Of a stretch of DNA of 64,000 bases, positions 1-8,366 are shown in pieces. Source of the DNA: Pseudomonas alkylphenolica (GTDB lineage Bacteria; Pseudomonadota; Gammaproteobacteria; Pseudomonadales; Pseudomonadaceae). The notes under the pieces were generated by a model. It saw only the letters and a program-made list of their open reading frames with translations, made no database searches and was not told the DNA's origin. The stretch is taken from the NCBI RefSeq assembly GCF_000746525.1, contig NZ_CP009048.1, forward strand, positions 4,343,501 through 4,407,500, given 5' to 3'. Within the stretch, counting starts at the first letter, position 1; every line of letters starts with the position of its first letter. The position numbers were made by a program, and so were the translations under genes.

Positions 1-465
1 CTGTTGCAGGAACTGGACCGGATGGAGTTCTACGTTTACGAGATCGACGAGACGATCAAGGCCAAGCAGCGCCCGATCATCATCATTACCTCGAACAACG
101 AAAAAGAGCTGCCGGACGCCTTCCTGCGCCGCTGCTTCTTCCATTACATCGCCTTCCCCGATCGCGACACCCTGCAGCAGATCGTCGATGTGCACTACCC
201 GAACATCAAGAAAGACCTGGTCAGCGAAGCGCTGGACGTGTTCTTCGATGTACGCAAGGTACCGGGCCTGAAGAAAAAGCCGTCGACCTCGGAACTGGTC
301 GACTGGCTCAAGCTGCTGATGGCCGACAACATCGGCGAAGCCGTGCTGCGTGAGCGCGATCCGACCAAGGCCATCCCGCCATTGGCCGGCGCCCTGGTGA
401 AAAACGAACAGGACGTGCAACTGCTCGAGCGCCTGGCCTTCATGAGCCGTCGCGGTAATCGCTGA
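1..465 (+). CDS. MoxR-type AAA+ ATPase, C-terminal part (5' end outside window)
   Basis: The reading frame is open from base 1, so the gene begins upstream; 154 residues are visible. The segment around residues 24-43 (PIIIITSNNEKELPDAFLRR) is the sensor-1 strand and arginine-finger region of MoxR/CoxD-like AAA+ ATPases, followed by the helical lid. Walker A and B lie outside the window. MoxR proteins act as chaperone-like ATPases that work with VWA-domain proteins, and the next gene, 17 bp downstream on the same strand, is such a VWA protein. The client cannot be told from the sequence. Confidence 0.88.
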   Translation: MLQELDRMEFYVYEIDETIKAKQRPIIIITSNNEKELPDAFLRRCFFHYIAFPDRDTLQQIVDVHYPNIKKDLVSEALDVFFDVRKVPGLKKKPSTSELVDWLKLLMADNIGEAVLRERDPTKAIPPLAGALVKNEQDVQLLERLAFMSRRGNR

Positions 466-482
466 GCCCGGGGGCAATTGCC

Positions 483-1661
483 ATGCTGCTCAATCTGTTC
501 AATGAAATGCGCGCGGCCAAAGTACCCGTATCGGTGCGTGAGCTGCTTGATTTGCTCAATGCCCTCAAGCAGCGGGTGACCTTTGCCGACATGGACGAGT
601 TCTACTTCCTGGCGCGGGCGATCCTGGTCAAGGACGAACGCCATTTCGACAAGTTCGACCGGGCCTTTTCCGCCTACTTCAAGGGCCTGGAAAACCTCGA
701 CCGGCACCTCGAAGCGCTGATTCCCGAAGACTGGCTGCGCAAGGAGTTCGAGCGCTCGCTGACCGACGAGGAACGCGCGCAGATCCAGTCCCTGGGTGGT
801 CTGGACAAGCTGATCGAAGAGTTCAAGAAACGCCTGGAAGAACAGAAGGAACGCCATGCCGGTGGCAACAAGTGGATCGGCACCGGCGGTACCAGCCCGT
901 TCGGTTCGGGGGGCTATAACCCCGAAGGGATTCGCATCGGCGATGCCGGTAAACGCCAGGGCAAGGCGGTCAAGGTCTGGGACCAGCGCGAGTACAAGAA
1001 CCTCGATGACCAGGTCGAACTGGGCACGCGCAATATCAAGCTGGCCCTGCGCCGCTTGCGCAAGTTCGCGCGCCAGGGTGCGGCCGAAGAGCTGGATATC
1101 GACGGCACCATCGACCACACCGCCCGCGATGCCGGCCTGCTCAACATCCAGATGCGCCCGGAGCGGCGCAACAGCGTCAAGTTGCTGCTGCTGTTCGACA
1201 TTGGCGGCTCGATGGACGCTCACGTAAAGATCTGCGAAGAGCTGTTCTCGGCCTGCAAGACCGAGTTCAAGCACCTGGAGTACTACTACTTCCACAACTT
1301 CGTTTATGAGTCGGTGTGGAAGAACAACATGCGCCGCACCTCTGAACGTACCTCGACCATGGACCTGCTGCACAAGTACGGGGCCGACTACAAAGTGGTG
1401 TTCGTTGGCGATGCGGCCATGGCGCCCTACGAGATCACCCAGCCGGGCGGTAGCGTCGAGCACTGGAACGAAGAAGCCGGTTACGTGTGGATGCAGCGCT
1501 TCATGGAGAAGTACAAGAAGCTTATCTGGATCAACCCTTACCCCAAGGACACCTGGGGGTATACCGCTTCGACCAACATCGTGCGCGAGTTGATCGAAGA
1601 CCGGATGTATCCGTTGACCTTGCGCGGGTTGGAAGAAGGGATGCGGTTTTTGTCCAAGTGA
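483..1661 (+). CDS. VWA domain-containing protein, CoxE-like
   Basis: This 392-residue protein has a charged N-terminal half with a Gly-rich linker (about 125-155) and a C-terminal von Willebrand A domain. The MIDAS begins at D239 in LLLLFDIGGSMDAH, giving DxGxS rather than the classic DxSxS (the first Ser is Gly), which could weaken metal binding. It pairs with the MoxR-type ATPase just upstream; such pairs are thought to remodel or insert metal into client complexes. There is no signal peptide, so it is probably cytoplasmic. It ends just before a REP pair. Family assignment is firm; the client is unknown. Confidence 0.88.
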   Translation: MLLNLFNEMRAAKVPVSVRELLDLLNALKQRVTFADMDEFYFLARAILVKDERHFDKFDRAFSAYFKGLENLDRHLEALIPEDWLRKEFERSLTDEERAQIQSLGGLDKLIEEFKKRLEEQKERHAGGNKWIGTGGTSPFGSGGYNPEGIRIGDAGKRQGKAVKVWDQREYKNLDDQVELGTRNIKLALRRLRKFARQGAAEELDIDGTIDHTARDAGLLNIQMRPERRNSVKLLLLFDIGGSMDAHVKICEELFSACKTEFKHLEYYYFHNFVYESVWKNNMRRTSERTSTMDLLHKYGADYKVVFVGDAAMAPYEITQPGGSVEHWNEEAGYVWMQRFMEKYKKLIWINPYPKDTWGYTASTNIVRELIEDRMYPLTLRGLEEGMRFLSK

Positions 1662-1665
1662 AGCT

Positions 1666-1731
1666 ATCGCGGGGCAAGCCCGCTCCCACAGGGCTCAGAT
1701 CATTCCTGTGGGAGCGGGCTTGCCCCGCGAT
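1666..1731. repeat. REP inverted pair
   Basis: Two copies of the putida-type REP (core GCGGGGCAAGCCCGCTCCC) in opposite orientation, separated by a short spacer, fill the gap between the convergent ends of the VWA gene and pxpC. The last base is the first base of the pxpC stop codon complement. The RNA would fold into a long hairpin on either strand and could act as a transcription or mRNA-decay barrier. Confidence 0.92.
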
Positions 1732-2651
1732 CAGCTTTCAAACCGCTGCAAATAATCCCGATGCTCCCGCCAGGCCGTTTCCTGCACCACTGGCCTGAAC
1801 CTGACCACACTCCCCGGCAACCGCTGCGCCAGCCGCGCCAACGCCAACGGCGTCAACGCCCCCAGGCGTGGATACCCGCCAATGGTCTGGCGATCATTAA
1901 GCAGCACGATCGGCTGCCCATCCGGTGGCACCTGCACCGCCCCCAGCGGAATCCCCTCGGAAATCATCGGCGCGCCCTGATACTGCAAGGCAGGGCCCAG
2001 CAAACGCATGCCCATGCGGTCGGCGCGGCTGTCCAGGGTCCAGTCACGGTTGAACGCCTCAAACAGGCTGATACCACTGAAATCGCCGATCTGCGCGCCC
2101 AGTACCAGGTCGAGTGCGCTGTTATCAGTCAGGTCTGGCCGCAATCCCTCAGGCACTGTTTTCAGCCCGGGAGCCGTCCCGCGGTATTCGAGCTGTTGCC
2201 CCTTGGCCAGCGCTGAACCCAGTCCATCAAGCCCGCCCAGCTCCTCTCGCACAACACTGGCACAACTGCCCAGCACCTGCGGCGCAACAAAACCTCCAGG
2301 CGCGGCCAGATAGGCGCGAGCGCCCTGCAAGGGTTGGTTAAGGCGCAGACGCTGGCCTCGGTTCAGGGTAAAGCTGGACCAGGGTTTGAGCGGCTCACCG
2401 TCAATCCGCGCATCCAGATCGGCGCCTGTCAGCGCCAGACAGCAATCCTGCTCGGCGACCAGGCTGAAGCCTCCCAGGGTCACTTCCACCACCGCCGCCC
2501 CGGCAGGGTTGCCCAGTAGCCAGTTGGCCCAGCGCATCGAGACCCAGTCCAGCGCCCCGCCCTGGGTCACGCCCAGATGGCGCACGCCAAAACGTCCGGC
2601 ATCCTGCAGCAGACACAGCGGCGTGCTGGCCTCAATCGACAAGCGGCTCAT
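1731..2651 (-). CDS. pxpC: 5-oxoprolinase subunit C, biotin-dependent carboxyltransferase-like
   Basis: 306 residues, matching the PxpC/KipA (AHS2 domain) family. Recognisable stretches are GVRHLGVTQGGALDWVS near residue 22 and the C-terminal ISEGIPLGAVQVPPDGQPIV. With PxpA and PxpB it forms the ATP-dependent prokaryotic 5-oxoprolinase that opens 5-oxo-L-proline (pyroglutamate) to L-glutamate, a damage product that arises spontaneously from glutamine and glutamate. Its start overlaps the end of pxpB by 4 bp (ATGA), which indicates translational coupling. The stop codon abuts a REP pair. Confidence 0.93.
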   Translation of the reverse strand: MSRLSIEASTPLCLLQDAGRFGVRHLGVTQGGALDWVSMRWANWLLGNPAGAAVVEVTLGGFSLVAEQDCCLALTGADLDARIDGEPLKPWSSFTLNRGQRLRLNQPLQGARAYLAAPGGFVAPQVLGSCASVVREELGGLDGLGSALAKGQQLEYRGTAPGLKTVPEGLRPDLTDNSALDLVLGAQIGDFSGISLFEAFNRDWTLDSRADRMGMRLLGPALQYQGAPMISEGIPLGAVQVPPDGQPIVLLNDRQTIGGYPRLGALTPLALARLAQRLPGSVVRFRPVVQETAWREHRDYLQRFES

Positions 2652-3352
2652 GCCAAGGCCTCCAGCGGGGTATCGTCGCCGCCCAGGTTGATGAAGGTGG
2701 CGCGATCCACGGCGACGAAGCGTACCCGGTCGCCCGGTTGCAACAGGCTGTAGCCGTCACGTTCGCGGTCAAAGAGTTTGCTCGGGGTACGGCCGATCAG
2801 GTTCCAGCCACCCGGCGAGACTGCCGGGTAGGCCGCAGTCTGGCGCTCGGCGATGCCGACGCTGCCTGCCGCCACGCGCTTGCGCGGGGTGGCCAGACGC
2901 GGCGCGGCCAGGGCCTCTTCAACCAGGCCCATGAAGGCAAAACCGGGGGCGAAGCCAAGGGCGAACACTTGATACTCGCGTTCACTGTGACGGCGAACGA
3001 TATCGGCCACCGAGGTAGCGCAACGCTCGGCCAGCAGGCTCAGTTCCGGACCGACACTCAGGTCGTACCACACCGGAATCTCGTGCTGGCGCCCGCCGCT
3101 GCCGTTATCCGGCTGCAGGTTTTCCAGCGCTTCGCGACTCAAGGTGCGGGCCTGCTCCGGCGACAGTTGCAGCAGGTCGAAATGCACCATCAGCGTGGTG
3201 TAAGACGGCACCAGGTCAACCAAATGCCCGGCGAACACCGCGCGCAAGCGCTGACTGGCCGCCAGCATCCAGGGCATATTGGCTTCATCAATGGCGTCGA
3301 ACAGACGCACCATCAGGCAGTCGATGGCCACCGTTTCAATGCGGTAACTCAT
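2648..3352 (-). CDS. pxpB: 5-oxoprolinase subunit B, KipI-like
   Basis: 234 residues of the PxpB/KipI (AHS1) family. Typical segments are [12 protein letters not shown] near residue 48, [13 protein letters not shown] near 130, and [16 protein letters not shown] near 180. It is the partner of PxpC in the ATP-dependent 5-oxoprolinase. Both ends overlap neighbours by 4 bp (pxpA upstream, pxpC downstream), so the three subunits are probably made in fixed ratio from one mRNA. KipI was first known as a sporulation-kinase inhibitor in Bacillus, but in this gene context the metabolic role is the better call. Confidence 0.94.
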   Translation of the reverse strand: MSYRIETVAIDCLMVRLFDAIDEANMPWMLAASQRLRAVFAGHLVDLVPSYTTLMVHFDLLQLSPEQARTLSREALENLQPDNGSGGRQHEIPVWYDLSVGPELSLLAERCATSVADIVRRHSEREYQVFALGFAPGFAFMGLVEEALAAPRLATPRKRVAAGSVGIAERQTAAYPAVSPGGWNLIGRTPSKLFDRERDGYSLLQPGDRVRFVAVDRATFINLGGDDTPLEALA

Positions 3353-4101
3353 GACGCCACCAGGGCATCAAGGGCCTGGCGAATCTGTTGCACCGCCGCC
3401 ACCGAGCTTTCGTTGTCGCCATGCACGCACAGGGTCTGAGCCTGCAGGCGCAGCTCGCTACCGTCCACGGCAATCAATGGCTCGCCACGGGCCAGACGCA
3501 GGGCCTGGTCGACGATCCGCGCCGGATCGTGATGCACCGCGCCCGGCAAACGCCGCGAGACCAGATGACCGGCGGCATCGTAGGCGCGGTCAGCAAAGGC
3601 TTCGAACCACAGGGTAACGCCGTACTCGTCACCCAGGGCCTGAGCCGCACTGTTGTCGGCCGTGGCCATGAGCATCAGCGGCAAGTGCCGGTCATAGCTG
3701 GCCAGCGCTTCAAGTACGGCGCGCAGTTTGAGCGGATCAGCCATCATGTCGTTGTACAGCGCGCCATGGGGTTTTACATAGGCAACCCGCGTGCCCTGGG
3801 TACGGCAGATGCCATCCAGCGCACCGATCTGGTAGTGCAGCAGGTCACGGATTTCCTCGGCGCTGCAGGCCATGGAGCGGCGGCCGAAGCCGGCCAGGTC
3901 CTGGTAGGCGGGGTGGGCACCGATGCGCACGTTACTGGCGATGGCCAGGGCCACCGTCTTGCGCATGATCCCCGGATCCCCGGCATGGAAACCGCAGGCG
4001 ATGTTGGCGCAATCCACAAAGGGCATGACCTGGGCGTCCAGGCCCATGGTCCAGCTGCCGAAACTCTCACCCATATCGCAATTCAGTAGCAGGCGGCTCA
4101 C
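3349..4101 (-). CDS. pxpA: 5-oxoprolinase subunit A, LamB/YcsF family
   Basis: 250 residues if translation starts at GTG 4101. That start has GAAGGAG eight bases upstream and yields [17 protein letters not shown], the normal N-terminus of the family. A longer in-frame ATG at 4152 would overlap the transporter gene and has no SD support. LamB/YcsF proteins have a TIM-barrel-like fold and carry the lactam-opening active site. Motifs are CGFHAGDP (about residue 39), [15 protein letters not shown] (about 65) and [11 protein letters not shown] (about 105). The gene lies 25 bp after the MFS transporter and overlaps pxpB by 4 bp. Confidence 0.94.
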   Translation of the reverse strand: MSRLLLNCDMGESFGSWTMGLDAQVMPFVDCANIACGFHAGDPGIMRKTVALAIASNVRIGAHPAYQDLAGFGRRSMACSAEEIRDLLHYQIGALDGICRTQGTRVAYVKPHGALYNDMMADPLKLRAVLEALASYDRHLPLMLMATADNSAAQALGDEYGVTLWFEAFADRAYDAAGHLVSRRLPGAVHHDPARIVDQALRLARGEPLIAVDGSELRLQAQTLCVHGDNESSVAAVQQIRQALDALVAS

Positions 4102-4126
4102 GTCTGTCACTCCTTCAGGCTCGGCG

Positions 4127-5413
4127 TTATTGGGCTTCAAGTTCTTTGCCACGGGTTTCCGGCAGGCTCAGCGCCGCCAGGATTACCACCCCGTAGGACA
4201 CCGCTGCAAATGCGCCGATACCCAGGCCCAGCGGTATTTTCTGGCTGAGCATACCGATCAGCAGCGGGAAGAACGCCGCCAGCGCACGACCGATGTTGTA
4301 GCAGAAGCCCTGCCCCGAGCCACGGATGCGGGTAGGAAACAGTTCGGTGAGGAAAGCCCCCATGCCACTGAAGATACCCGAGGCGAAGAAGCCCAACGGG
4401 AAGCCCAGCCAGAGCATCACACCATCGCTGACCTGCATCTGGGTATACAGCAGGACGATGATGAACGAGCCCACGGCGAACAGGATGAAGTTCTTTTTGC
4501 GTCCCAAAAGGTCAGTGAGATAAGCGCTGATCACATAGCCGATGTACGAGCCGAAAATCACCATGGCCAGGTAGCCACCGGTGCCGAGCACGCTCAGGCC
4601 GCGCTCGTTCTTGAGGAAGGTCGGCAGCCACGAGGTGATTGCGTAGTAACCGCCCAGCGCACCGGTGGTCAGCAGCGAAGCACGGATAGTGGTGAAGAGC
4701 ATGCCGGGGGCAAAAATTTCATAGAAATGCGACGGTGCTTCGGTTTTCTCCGCCGCCTTGGCCTGGCGGTAGATTTCCGGGTCCTTGACCAGACGGCGGA
4801 CGAAGATCACGAATACCGCAGGCACGATTCCCAGCAGGAACAGCGCGCGCCAGGCGTCTTCAGGCGGCAGCAGGGTGAACAGCACGGCATAGAGAATCGC
4901 CGTCAGGCCCCAGCCAATGGCCCAGCCAGACTGCACCATGCCGACCGCCTTGCCGCGATCCTTGGCACGGATGACCTCGCCGATCAGCACCGCACCGGCG
5001 GTCCATTCGCCACCGAAACCGAAGCCCATCAGGGTACGGGCGATCAACAGCTGTTCATAGTTCTGGGCGAAGCCGCAGAGGAAGGTGAAAAAGGCGAACC
5101 ACAGCACCGTCAGTTGCAGGGTGCGGACCCGGCCAATACGATCGGAGAGGATGCCGGCGATCCAGCCGCCCAGCGCCGAGGCAATCAGGGTACTGGTGTG
5201 GATCAACCCGGCTTCGGCGGTGGTGATGCCCCACAGCATGATCAGGGTGGGGATGACGAAGCTGAGCATCTGGGTGTCCATGCCATCCAGGCCGTAGCCG
5301 ATCTTGCAGCTCCAGAAAGTCCGTCGTTCCTGTTTGTTGATGTTGCGGTACCAGTCGAAGGGACCGGCCACTGAACTGGATTTGGCCTGGTGCTGCACGC
5401 CCGATGGGTTCAT
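4127..5413 (-). CDS. MFS transporter, metabolite:H+ symporter type
   Basis: 428 residues from the ATG at 5413 (GAGG five bases upstream). The frame extends 17 codons further, without a good SD. It has twelve predicted membrane segments and the MFS signature GILSDRIGR in loop 2-3, with a similar TDLLGRKKN in loop 8-9, as in the aromatic acid/sialate symporter branch. It is the first gene of the pxp operon, so a likely cargo is 5-oxoproline or a related amino acid derivative; that is inference from position. A LysR regulator is read in the opposite direction from the same 143-bp gap. Confidence 0.85.
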   Translation of the reverse strand: MNPSGVQHQAKSSSVAGPFDWYRNINKQERRTFWSCKIGYGLDGMDTQMLSFVIPTLIMLWGITTAEAGLIHTSTLIASALGGWIAGILSDRIGRVRTLQLTVLWFAFFTFLCGFAQNYEQLLIARTLMGFGFGGEWTAGAVLIGEVIRAKDRGKAVGMVQSGWAIGWGLTAILYAVLFTLLPPEDAWRALFLLGIVPAVFVIFVRRLVKDPEIYRQAKAAEKTEAPSHFYEIFAPGMLFTTIRASLLTTGALGGYYAITSWLPTFLKNERGLSVLGTGGYLAMVIFGSYIGYVISAYLTDLLGRKKNFILFAVGSFIIVLLYTQMQVSDGVMLWLGFPLGFFASGIFSGMGAFLTELFPTRIRGSGQGFCYNIGRALAAFFPLLIGMLSQKIPLGLGIGAFAAVSYGVVILAALSLPETRGKELEAQ

Positions 5414-5556
5414 GGTTGCCTCAGCTTGTTGGTATTGTTTTAAAGGCGGCGATCTTTGTCGCAACCGTGACCGACATTTTTCGATGGCCTCGGGTTATCG
5501 TCCAACGAGAAAAACCAGCGGTCTGGCATAAGAAAAATTTGATCAGTGAGCGCAGC

Positions 5557-6468
5557 ATGAACCTCAAGTTCCTCGAAACCTTTGTCTGGGTGGCCCGGCT
5601 CAAGAGCTTTCGCCTGACCGCAGAAAAGCTCTTCACCACCCAGGCGTCGATCTCCAGCCGCATCGCCGCGCTTGAGGCCGACCTCGGGGTCAAGCTGCTG
5701 CTGCGCGATTCACGCGGGGTCAGTCTGACGCCCGAGGGCAGCAAGGTGCTCGAGTACGCCGAGCAGATGCTCGACACCGCCAAGGCGCTCAAGCAGTCGC
5801 TGGACAGCGACCGGACCAAGGTTGGGCGGATACGCCTGGGGGTGATGGACACGGTGATCCATACCTGGATGAGCCCGCTGGTCTCGGAACTGATGGAGCG
5901 CTATCCACAGGTAGAAATCGAACTGGTCGCCGATACTGCGCTCAATTTGCGCGAACAGCTGCAAAAAGGCTTTCTCGATGTGATCCTGCAAACCGACCTG
6001 CTACGCCAGGAATCGATCCGCAGCCTGGACCTGGCGCGCTACCCGATGGGCTGGATTGTCGCCAGCCAGTCGATCTACAACCGCGACTATACCTCGCTCG
6101 CCGAGCTGGCCCGTGAGCGCATCGTGACCTTTTCGAAAAACTCCCGGCCGCACCAGGAAGTGCTCAGCCTGCTGCAGGCCGAAGGCGTCAGCGCACCGCG
6201 CCTGAACTGTGTGAACTCGGTGGCGGCGATCACCCGCTTGCTGCGTGACGGCTTCGGCATCGGCGCCCTGCCGCCTGCGCTGGTCAGCGAAGAGCTGGCC
6301 AGGGGTGAACTAGTCCTGCTGCCGCTGGTGCAGCAGCCACCGAGCCTGGAGCTGGTGGTGGCCTGGCAGACCGGGGTCGAGCTGGTCGATGAGGTGGTGG
6401 CGCTGTGTCGCAATGTGCTGGAACGCTACGCCGCCAATGCCGGGCCCGAGCGGATCAAGCTGGTCTAG
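5557..6468 (+). CDS. LysR-family transcriptional regulator of the pxp/MFS operon
   Basis: 303 residues from ATG 5557, which gives the canonical LysR N-terminus MNLKFLETFVWVARLKSF. The longer frame back to 5404 is not homologous to the family. The winged helix-turn-helix is at residues 1-60 (TTQASISSRIAALEADLG is the recognition region), followed by a LysR substrate-binding domain. It is divergent from the MFS-pxpABC operon, the usual layout for a LysR protein controlling its neighbour in response to the pathway substrate. Its stop codon shares CTAG with the convergent downstream gene. Confidence 0.9.
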   Translation: MNLKFLETFVWVARLKSFRLTAEKLFTTQASISSRIAALEADLGVKLLLRDSRGVSLTPEGSKVLEYAEQMLDTAKALKQSLDSDRTKVGRIRLGVMDTVIHTWMSPLVSELMERYPQVEIELVADTALNLREQLQKGFLDVILQTDLLRQESIRSLDLARYPMGWIVASQSIYNRDYTSLAELARERIVTFSKNSRPHQEVLSLLQAEGVSAPRLNCVNSVAAITRLLRDGFGIGALPPALVSEELARGELVLLPLVQQPPSLELVVAWQTGVELVDEVVALCRNVLERYAANAGPERIKLV

Positions 6469-6986
6469 CGCCAGCTCTCCGCCACCGGTTTGCGCCGCCC
6501 GCCAAGCACTACCCAACCGATCAGCAACAACAGGCTTTCCACCAGCAGCGCCAGCAGCAACGCACAGCTCAGGCCCCAGGCCAGCGCCTCGGGGGCCAAG
6601 AGAATCTGGTAGCTGTAGCCGTTGAGGGTTTCTTCGCGCAGCTGGCTGTCGGCGCGCACCAGCACATGCCAGGTCCGCTCCAGCCAGGGGCCCTGGAGGA
6701 TCTGCCACTCGCGCTCGAACTGGCGATTGCGGATCAGCAGGCTGTCGATGCTGTTGGCATCGCTGTTGAACACCGGATCGTCGCTGCTGCGGTAGTGACG
6801 CACCAGCGCCTGCAGATCGCCATTGAAGAAGCGCCTGGCGGTGGCCTCGAAGCCCTTGAGCCCTTCGCGAGATTCCAGCAGGTGCGCCTCGACCCGCTGG
6901 CTGTAGTCATTGATCAGGCCAGGTACCTGCACCCCTACCAGCAACCCGAAGGTGAACAGCAGCAACCGCAGATAACTTCTGAACAT
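6465..6986 (-). CDS. DUF2937-like inner-membrane protein
   Basis: 173 residues with one membrane segment near the N-terminus (about 5-25, LRLLLFTFGLLVGVQVPGLI) and another near the C-terminus (about 133-160). Between them is a roughly 105-residue soluble, probably periplasmic, region. The size and architecture fit the DUF2937 family of pseudomonads, whose function is unknown. It ends convergently with the LysR gene, sharing the four bases CTAG, and starts 10 bp after the amidotransferase gene. Confidence 0.7.
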   Translation of the reverse strand: MFRSYLRLLLFTFGLLVGVQVPGLINDYSQRVEAHLLESREGLKGFEATARRFFNGDLQALVRHYRSSDDPVFNSDANSIDSLLIRNRQFEREWQILQGPWLERTWHVLVRADSQLREETLNGYSYQILLAPEALAWGLSCALLLALLVESLLLLIGWVVLGGRRKPVAESWR

Positions 6987-6996
6987 GGGCTATCCC

Positions 6997-7770
6997 TTAG
7001 CGTTGTCCCTGGGCGATACATTCACCACGGCGCCACAGGCCCCACTGGCCGGGCTCGTAGCGCTGCCAGGTTTCGTTCTCGGTCAGCGCCTCGGTGGCAA
7101 TAACCGTGACCACGTCATTGGGGGTGGTTTCGGCCTGGAAGTCGACGATCATGTCGACGTCCTTGAGGCGCGCCGGCCCGAACGGTGCCCGGCGGGTGAT
7201 ATGCACAAGCTTGGTCGAGCAGAAACAGAACAACCAGTTGCCGTCGCTGAGCAGGCAGTTGAACACGCCCTTGCTACGGTACTCGGCGCAGGCCTCGACC
7301 AGCACCGGCAGCAGCACTTCAACCGGCACCGGCTCCGGGAACGCCTCGCGTACCCGATTGAGCAGGTCGCAAAAAGCCGCTTCGCTGTCGGTATCACCAA
7401 TCGGCCGATAGAAGCTGGCCTGGCCCTGGAACTCGCCGAGTTGCCCGTTATGGGCGAAACACCAGTTGCGCCCCCACAGCTCGCGGACAAACGGATGGGT
7501 GTTGGACAGGCAGACCTTGCCGACATTGGCCTGGCGAATGTGGCCGATCACCACCTCGCTCTTGATCGGATACCGCTGCACCAGGTTGGCCACTTCCGAC
7601 TCGCAGCTCGCCGCCGGGTCCTGGAACAGGCGCAGGCCACGGCCTTCGTAGAAACCGATACCCCAGCCATCGCGGTGCGGGCCCGTGCGCCCACCGCGCT
7701 GCATCAGCCCGGTGAAGCTGAAAACGATGTCGGTCGGCACATTGGCACTCATGCCCAGTAGTTCACACAT
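6997..7770 (-). CDS. Class II glutamine amidotransferase, YafJ-like
   Basis: 257 residues beginning MCELLGMSANVPTDIVFSF. After Met removal Cys2 would be the N-terminal nucleophile typical of class II (Ntn) amidotransferases. GGRTGPHRDGWGIGFYEG and VIGHIRQANVG are the glutaminase loops, and CFAHNGQLGEF carries the conserved Asn-Gly. There is no synthetase domain, so it is a stand-alone YafJ/Gn-AT-type protein of uncertain acceptor. It is followed by the DUF2937 gene on the same strand after 10 bp. Confidence 0.9.
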   Translation of the reverse strand: MCELLGMSANVPTDIVFSFTGLMQRGGRTGPHRDGWGIGFYEGRGLRLFQDPAASCESEVANLVQRYPIKSEVVIGHIRQANVGKVCLSNTHPFVRELWGRNWCFAHNGQLGEFQGQASFYRPIGDTDSEAAFCDLLNRVREAFPEPVPVEVLLPVLVEACAEYRSKGVFNCLLSDGNWLFCFCSTKLVHITRRAPFGPARLKDVDMIVDFQAETTPNDVVTVIATEALTENETWQRYEPGQWGLWRRGECIAQGQR

Positions 7771-7793
7771 GCTTGACTGCTCCCGGGCACACC

Positions 7794-8282
7794 CTACAAG
7801 CGCGGCTCAACCCGCGAACGATTGCCGCCCAGTGGTGCTTCAGGCGGGTTGCGGTAGCGATCACTGCTGTTGGCGGCAAACGACTCGTCGACCAACGCTT
7901 CTTCGGCATCACGTTTGGCGGCCGCTTCGGCCTGCTCGCGACGGGCCTTGGCGCGTTTTTCCAGCGGCCAGCGCAGCACCACGAACAGCCCGTAGAGCAC
8001 GAAGGCGATCATGCCGTACATGGCCAGGTCGGCGGCGGCACGCAAGGCGTTGTTGCCGACCTTGAACAGCAGGTCGAGGGCAGTAATGGCAATGGCTGGG
8101 GCGAACTTGTCCTTGACCGGATCGATGATGGTCGGGGTCAGCAGCAAGACTGCCATCAGCACCCGCAGCGGTTCGCGCAACCAGCGCCACATCCAGCGGG
8201 TCAGGCGAAAGCCCACCGCCAGGCACCCCAGGGCGGCCAGGGCGTAAAGGCCCCAGGCGAGCAGATAGTCGTTCTCGGTCAT
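7794..8282 (-). CDS. Conserved inner-membrane protein of unknown function
   Basis: 162 residues with membrane segments near residues 8-28, 35-55 and 92-113. A highly charged C-terminal tail (about 115-162, rich in Lys, Arg, Glu and Ala) is probably cytoplasmic. I do not recognise a functional family beyond conserved pseudomonad membrane proteins. It lies 23 bp before the amidotransferase on the same strand and diverges from oligopeptidase B. Confidence 0.7.
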   Translation of the reverse strand: MTENDYLLAWGLYALAALGCLAVGFRLTRWMWRWLREPLRVLMAVLLLTPTIIDPVKDKFAPAIAITALDLLFKVGNNALRAAADLAMYGMIAFVLYGLFVVLRWPLEKRAKARREQAEAAAKRDAEEALVDESFAANSSDRYRNPPEAPLGGNRSRVEPRL

Positions 8283-8366
8283 GGTGTCCGTGGCAAGCTA
8301 AGCAAATAGACGCTTATGATAAACACATTTCAGCGCGCAGGCGCCCCCCAGCCAAGAGATCCCCGC

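Noticed and set aside
3349..4152. Longer pxpA start at 4152
   Set aside because: It would overlap the transporter gene, has no SD, and adds 17 residues not found in the family; GTG 4101 has a strong SD.
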